14,728 nt of DNA from Planctomycetota bacterium (lineage in GTDB: Bacteria; Planctomycetota; MHYJ01; JACPRB01): positions 1 to 14,728 of the forward strand of contig JAHFOZ010000074.1 in NCBI GenBank assembly GCA_023261405.1. The letters are read 5' to 3'. Below are positions 13,278 through 14,728 of the stretch, piece by piece; the first letter of the stretch is position 1, and every line of letters begins with the position of its first letter. Below the pieces are notes generated by a model. The model did no database searches. It saw only the letters and a list, made by a program, of their open reading frames with translations, and had not been told where the DNA came from. The translations under genes and the position numbers were made by a program.

Positions 13278-13898
13278 TCAATCCTTCCCTCCGGGGGCAG
13301 GCAGGTTTGGAACGAGACTGGAATCGTACCTCGACCCCGCCGCCACCTGGATCATCGTGATTCTGACCTTGGTGGGAAAGAAGTTCTCGGGGTCGCTGCG
13401 CTTGTGGGCGTGAAGGTTCTTGTCGTCCTTGATGACGAGGTCCATCTGCTTGATCCCCTGGGACCAGACGATCGAATCGTTCTCCCAGAACGACTTCATC
13501 GACACGTCCTGCTCGTGCACTCCCTTCTCCTTGTAGACCCCGGTGCTCGTGCAGCCGTATCCGTTCTTCTGACCCTTGTTCGGGATGTAGCAGAGATTCC
13601 AGGTGGTCGGCTGGCCCCCCGCGGGTTTCTCAAGCACCTCGGTGCGGATGTGGACCGTGCCGTTGCGGTAGTCCACCGGGGCCGTCCAGTCCTTGGGGCG
13701 GTCCGGATTCAGCGTGTCGCCCTTGACGTAGTAGTGCGATTTGCTCGGCTTTGAATTGTCCGCGTCGTCCTTGGTGTAACTGAAGGTCACGTCGAACAGG
13801 ACGAACTGCTCCCCCCGGCACGGCGCGGGCATCGCCAGGACCGCGGCGCCACCCATCTGCAGCAGGACCAGCGGAAGGAATCTCAAGAGGGTCGGCAT
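13278..13898 (-). CDS. Secreted protein of unknown family
   Basis: A 206-aa protein I do not recognise. The first 29 residues form a signal peptide (MPTLLRFLPLVLLQMGGAAV then LAMPAPCRGE); C27 is not in a good lipobox. The mature part is rich in polar and aromatic residues and looks all-beta: QFVLFDVTFSYTKDD, SHYYVKGDTLNPD, GTVHIRTEVLEK, WNLCYIPNKGQKNGYGCTST (two cysteines that could form a disulfide), SMKSFWENDSIVWSQGIKQM, then MDLVIKDDKN and FFPTKVRITMIQV. The alternating strands and IKQMDLVIKDD resemble secreted carbohydrate-binding or inhibitor-like jelly rolls, but this is only an impression. The start is secure: AGGAGG lies 7 nt before the ATG. A TATAAT box about 75 nt upstream gives it its own promoter, so it is probably monocistronic. 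Confidence 0.8.
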   Translation of the reverse strand: MPTLLRFLPLVLLQMGGAAVLAMPAPCRGEQFVLFDVTFSYTKDDADNSKPSKSHYYVKGDTLNPDRPKDWTAPVDYRNGTVHIRTEVLEKPAGGQPTTWNLCYIPNKGQKNGYGCTSTGVYKEKGVHEQDVSMKSFWENDSIVWSQGIKQMDLVIKDDKNLHAHKRSDPENFFPTKVRITMIQVAAGSRYDSSLVPNLPAPGGKD

Positions 13899-13971
13899 GG
13901 ACGTGCCTCCTAACGGATGGGATTCTGGCCCGGCAGGCCGGGGGGCCCCTCCTCGCGTGCTCCGACGGGTG

Positions 13972-13999
13972 ATTATACCCCTTGTCAGGATCGGCCCAA
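13972..13999 (-). promoter_or_regulatory. Promoter of the secreted unknown protein
   Basis: Reverse-strand TATAAT (complement of 13972-13977) is a perfect -10 hexamer; TTGGGC (complement of 13994-13999) lies 16 nt upstream of it as a partial -35 box. The predicted leader is about 65 nt. It contains the complementary runs CCCGGC and GCCGGG near 13930-13943, which could form a small hairpin before the AGGAGG. Confidence 0.6.
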
Positions 14000-14125
14000 G
14001 AAATGAACGCCGCCCCCGCCTTCGGCTCGCGCGGGCCTTGAAGGCCCCGATCCTCCCCGGGCTCTTCGCCCCCCTGCGAATCCTCCTGTTCCACCCCTTT
14101 GCCCCCCCGTGTATCATCCGTCCGC

Positions 14126-14233
14126 ATGGGCGCGGGCTTGCGGCGGGATCTGCTGGATGTGTGGGCCCGCCGACAAGGGGTGGAGGCGTGGGAAGTGCCT
14201 GAGGCGCGGCGCGACGCGCTCCTGGTCCGATGA
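14126..14233 (+). CDS. 35-codon ORF overlapping the TfoX-like gene (ATGA)
   Basis: An ORF encoding MGAGLRRDLLDVWARRQGVE followed by AWEVPEARRDALLVR. Its TGA (14231-14233) overlaps the ATG of the TfoX-like gene in an ATGA junction, the usual sign of translational coupling. A -10-like TATCAT at 14112-14117 lies 8 nt before the ATG and no ribosome binding site is visible, so it would be leaderless. The peptide is Arg/Leu/Ala-rich and probably helical, with no family I recognise. It may be a real small protein, a coupling leader, or chance in GC-rich DNA. Confidence 0.4.
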   Translation: MGAGLRRDLLDVWARRQGVEAWEVPEARRDALLVR

Positions 14234-14553
14234 AGCGGGACTCTTTCCACGACTACGTGGTCGACCAGTTGCGCGGCGTTCCGGACGTCGAGGCGCGCGC
14301 GATGTTCGGCGGGCACGGCCTCTACCGGGGCGGCGACTTCTTCGGCATCCTCTTCAAGGGCAGATTCTACCTGAAAACGGACGAACGCAGCCGGGCGGCC
14401 TACGTCGAGGCGGGGATGAAGCCCTTCCGTCCGAGCGCCCGCCAGCGGCTGGCTTCCTACTACGAGGTCCCGGCGGACGTGCTCGAGGACGCGGAGGAAC
14501 TGGCGGAGTGGGCGGGGAAGGCGCTGGCAGCGGCGTCGAAACGGAGGCGGTAG
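14230..14553 (+). CDS. Stand-alone TfoX N-terminal domain protein
   Basis: A 107-aa protein covering one TfoX N-terminal domain (PF04993). Landmarks are RAMFGGHGLYRGGDFFGILF at 23-42, GRFYLKTDERSR at about 44-55, the GMKPFRP turn at 62-68, SYYEVPADVLEDAEELAEW at about 76-94 and a basic C-terminus (SKRRR). Full-length TfoX/Sxy of gamma-proteobacteria activates competence genes with CRP, but stand-alone N-domain proteins are common in many phyla and have no settled function, so the tfoX name is not applied. No good Shine-Dalgarno sequence precedes the ATG; the start overlaps the stop of the 35-codon ORF, which could supply ribosomes by coupling. Domain call is firm. Confidence 0.88.
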   Translation: MKRDSFHDYVVDQLRGVPDVEARAMFGGHGLYRGGDFFGILFKGRFYLKTDERSRAAYVEAGMKPFRPSARQRLASYYEVPADVLEDAEELAEWAGKALAAASKRRR

Positions 14554-14619
14554 CGTGGCGCGGATGCCGGGAAGGGCGGGATCTCGGGTCCTGCAGGGCT
14601 CCGTGCCGCTCCCGGCCCT

Positions 14620-14728
14620 TCAGGAATTCGCCCGCCGCATCGCCACCGCCAGCGCGACGCAGCCGCCCAGCCGGATGAAGCGCGGGCGGCCGAAGGCGGA
14701 GGGCAGCGCGAGCTCGCTCCGCTTCATG
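14620..14728 (-). CDS. C-terminal end of an unrecognised protein (partial)
   Basis: The reverse strand is open from the right edge to a TGA at 14620-14622, ending FGRPRFIRLGGCVALAVAMR then RANS. Third positions are G or C in nearly every codon, and this bias weakens just past 14620, which marks the stop as the real end of a coding region. The mirror forward frame shares the same third positions but also continues to 14564, where A/T third positions appear, so it is less likely. The 5' part lies outside the window; no family can be named. Confidence 0.5.
   Translation of the reverse strand, partial: MKRSELALPSAFGRPRFIRLGGCVALAVAMRRANS

Noticed and set aside
14564..14728. Forward open frame after the TfoX-domain gene
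   Set aside because: It shares third positions with the reverse-strand partial gene; bias weakens at the reverse stop codon, favouring the reverse strand.
1..14728. tRNA, rRNA, CRISPR array, insertion sequence or integrase
   Set aside because: No T-loop-like GGTTCRAATCC with a matching acceptor, no rRNA signature, no regularly spaced direct repeats and no transposase or integrase motif were seen on either strand.

Overview
The window is a high-GC chromosomal stretch, with third codon positions almost all G or C inside genes. Its content suggests a soil or sediment member of the Planctomycetota or a neighbouring group. The pointers are a secreted DUF1080 (3-keto-disaccharide hydrolase-like) protein, a secreted PQQ-type beta-propeller with a WWRGPRGDG N-terminus, a secreted lactonase-type propeller, an ECF sigma factor followed by a one-pass membrane protein with a large exported domain, and small secreted proteins with armadillo-like plus STN-like domains. 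This taxonomic reading is inference; no rRNA or tRNA is present.

Layout. 1-378 (-): 3' part of a SUKH (SMI1/KNR4) protein. 514-1344 (+): bicupin lipoprotein, convergent with ettA (1351-3018, -) across a 6-nt gap. 3166-4335 (-) secreted lactonase-like propeller and 4457-5722 (+) PQQ-like propeller, divergent across about 120 nt. 5842-7119 and 7130-8401 (-): tandem paralogous secreted proteins in a two-gene operon with its own promoter. 8695-9963 and 9956-10486 (-): anti-sigma-like membrane protein and ECF sigma factor, overlapping. 10602-11345 (+): DUF1080 protein, divergent from the sigma gene. 11807-12382 and 12386-12907 (+): HTH protein plus DUF6036-type nucleotidyltransferase, a likely toxin-antitoxin pair behind a palindromic operator/promoter. 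13278-13898 (-): secreted protein of unknown family with a perfect TATAAT box. 14126-14233 and 14230-14553 (+): 35-codon ORF coupled to a stand-alone TfoX N-domain protein. 14620 to the right edge (-): the C-terminal end of an unrecognised gene.

Three intergenic inverted repeats (3080-3164, 5738-5804, 8480-8679) share a modular pattern of short tandem units (CCAAGACAC-like or CCGCAGAG-like). Each starts or ends within 2-16 nt of a stop codon, which suggests a genome-wide element placed at gene ends.

How the genes may work together. Most products are exported (bicupin, both propellers, both STN-like proteins, DUF1080, the unknown secreted protein), so the region looks mainly devoted to the envelope. 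The most interesting reading is that the ECF sigma factor, the membrane protein and the two soluble STN-like proteins form a FecI/FecR-like trans-envelope signalling unit without a TonB receptor. A GGAAC motif lies inside a palindrome between the sigma gene and the DUF1080 gene. The HTH/nucleotidyltransferase pair is the best candidate for an accessory system. No CRISPR, integrase, transposase, tRNA or rRNA was seen.
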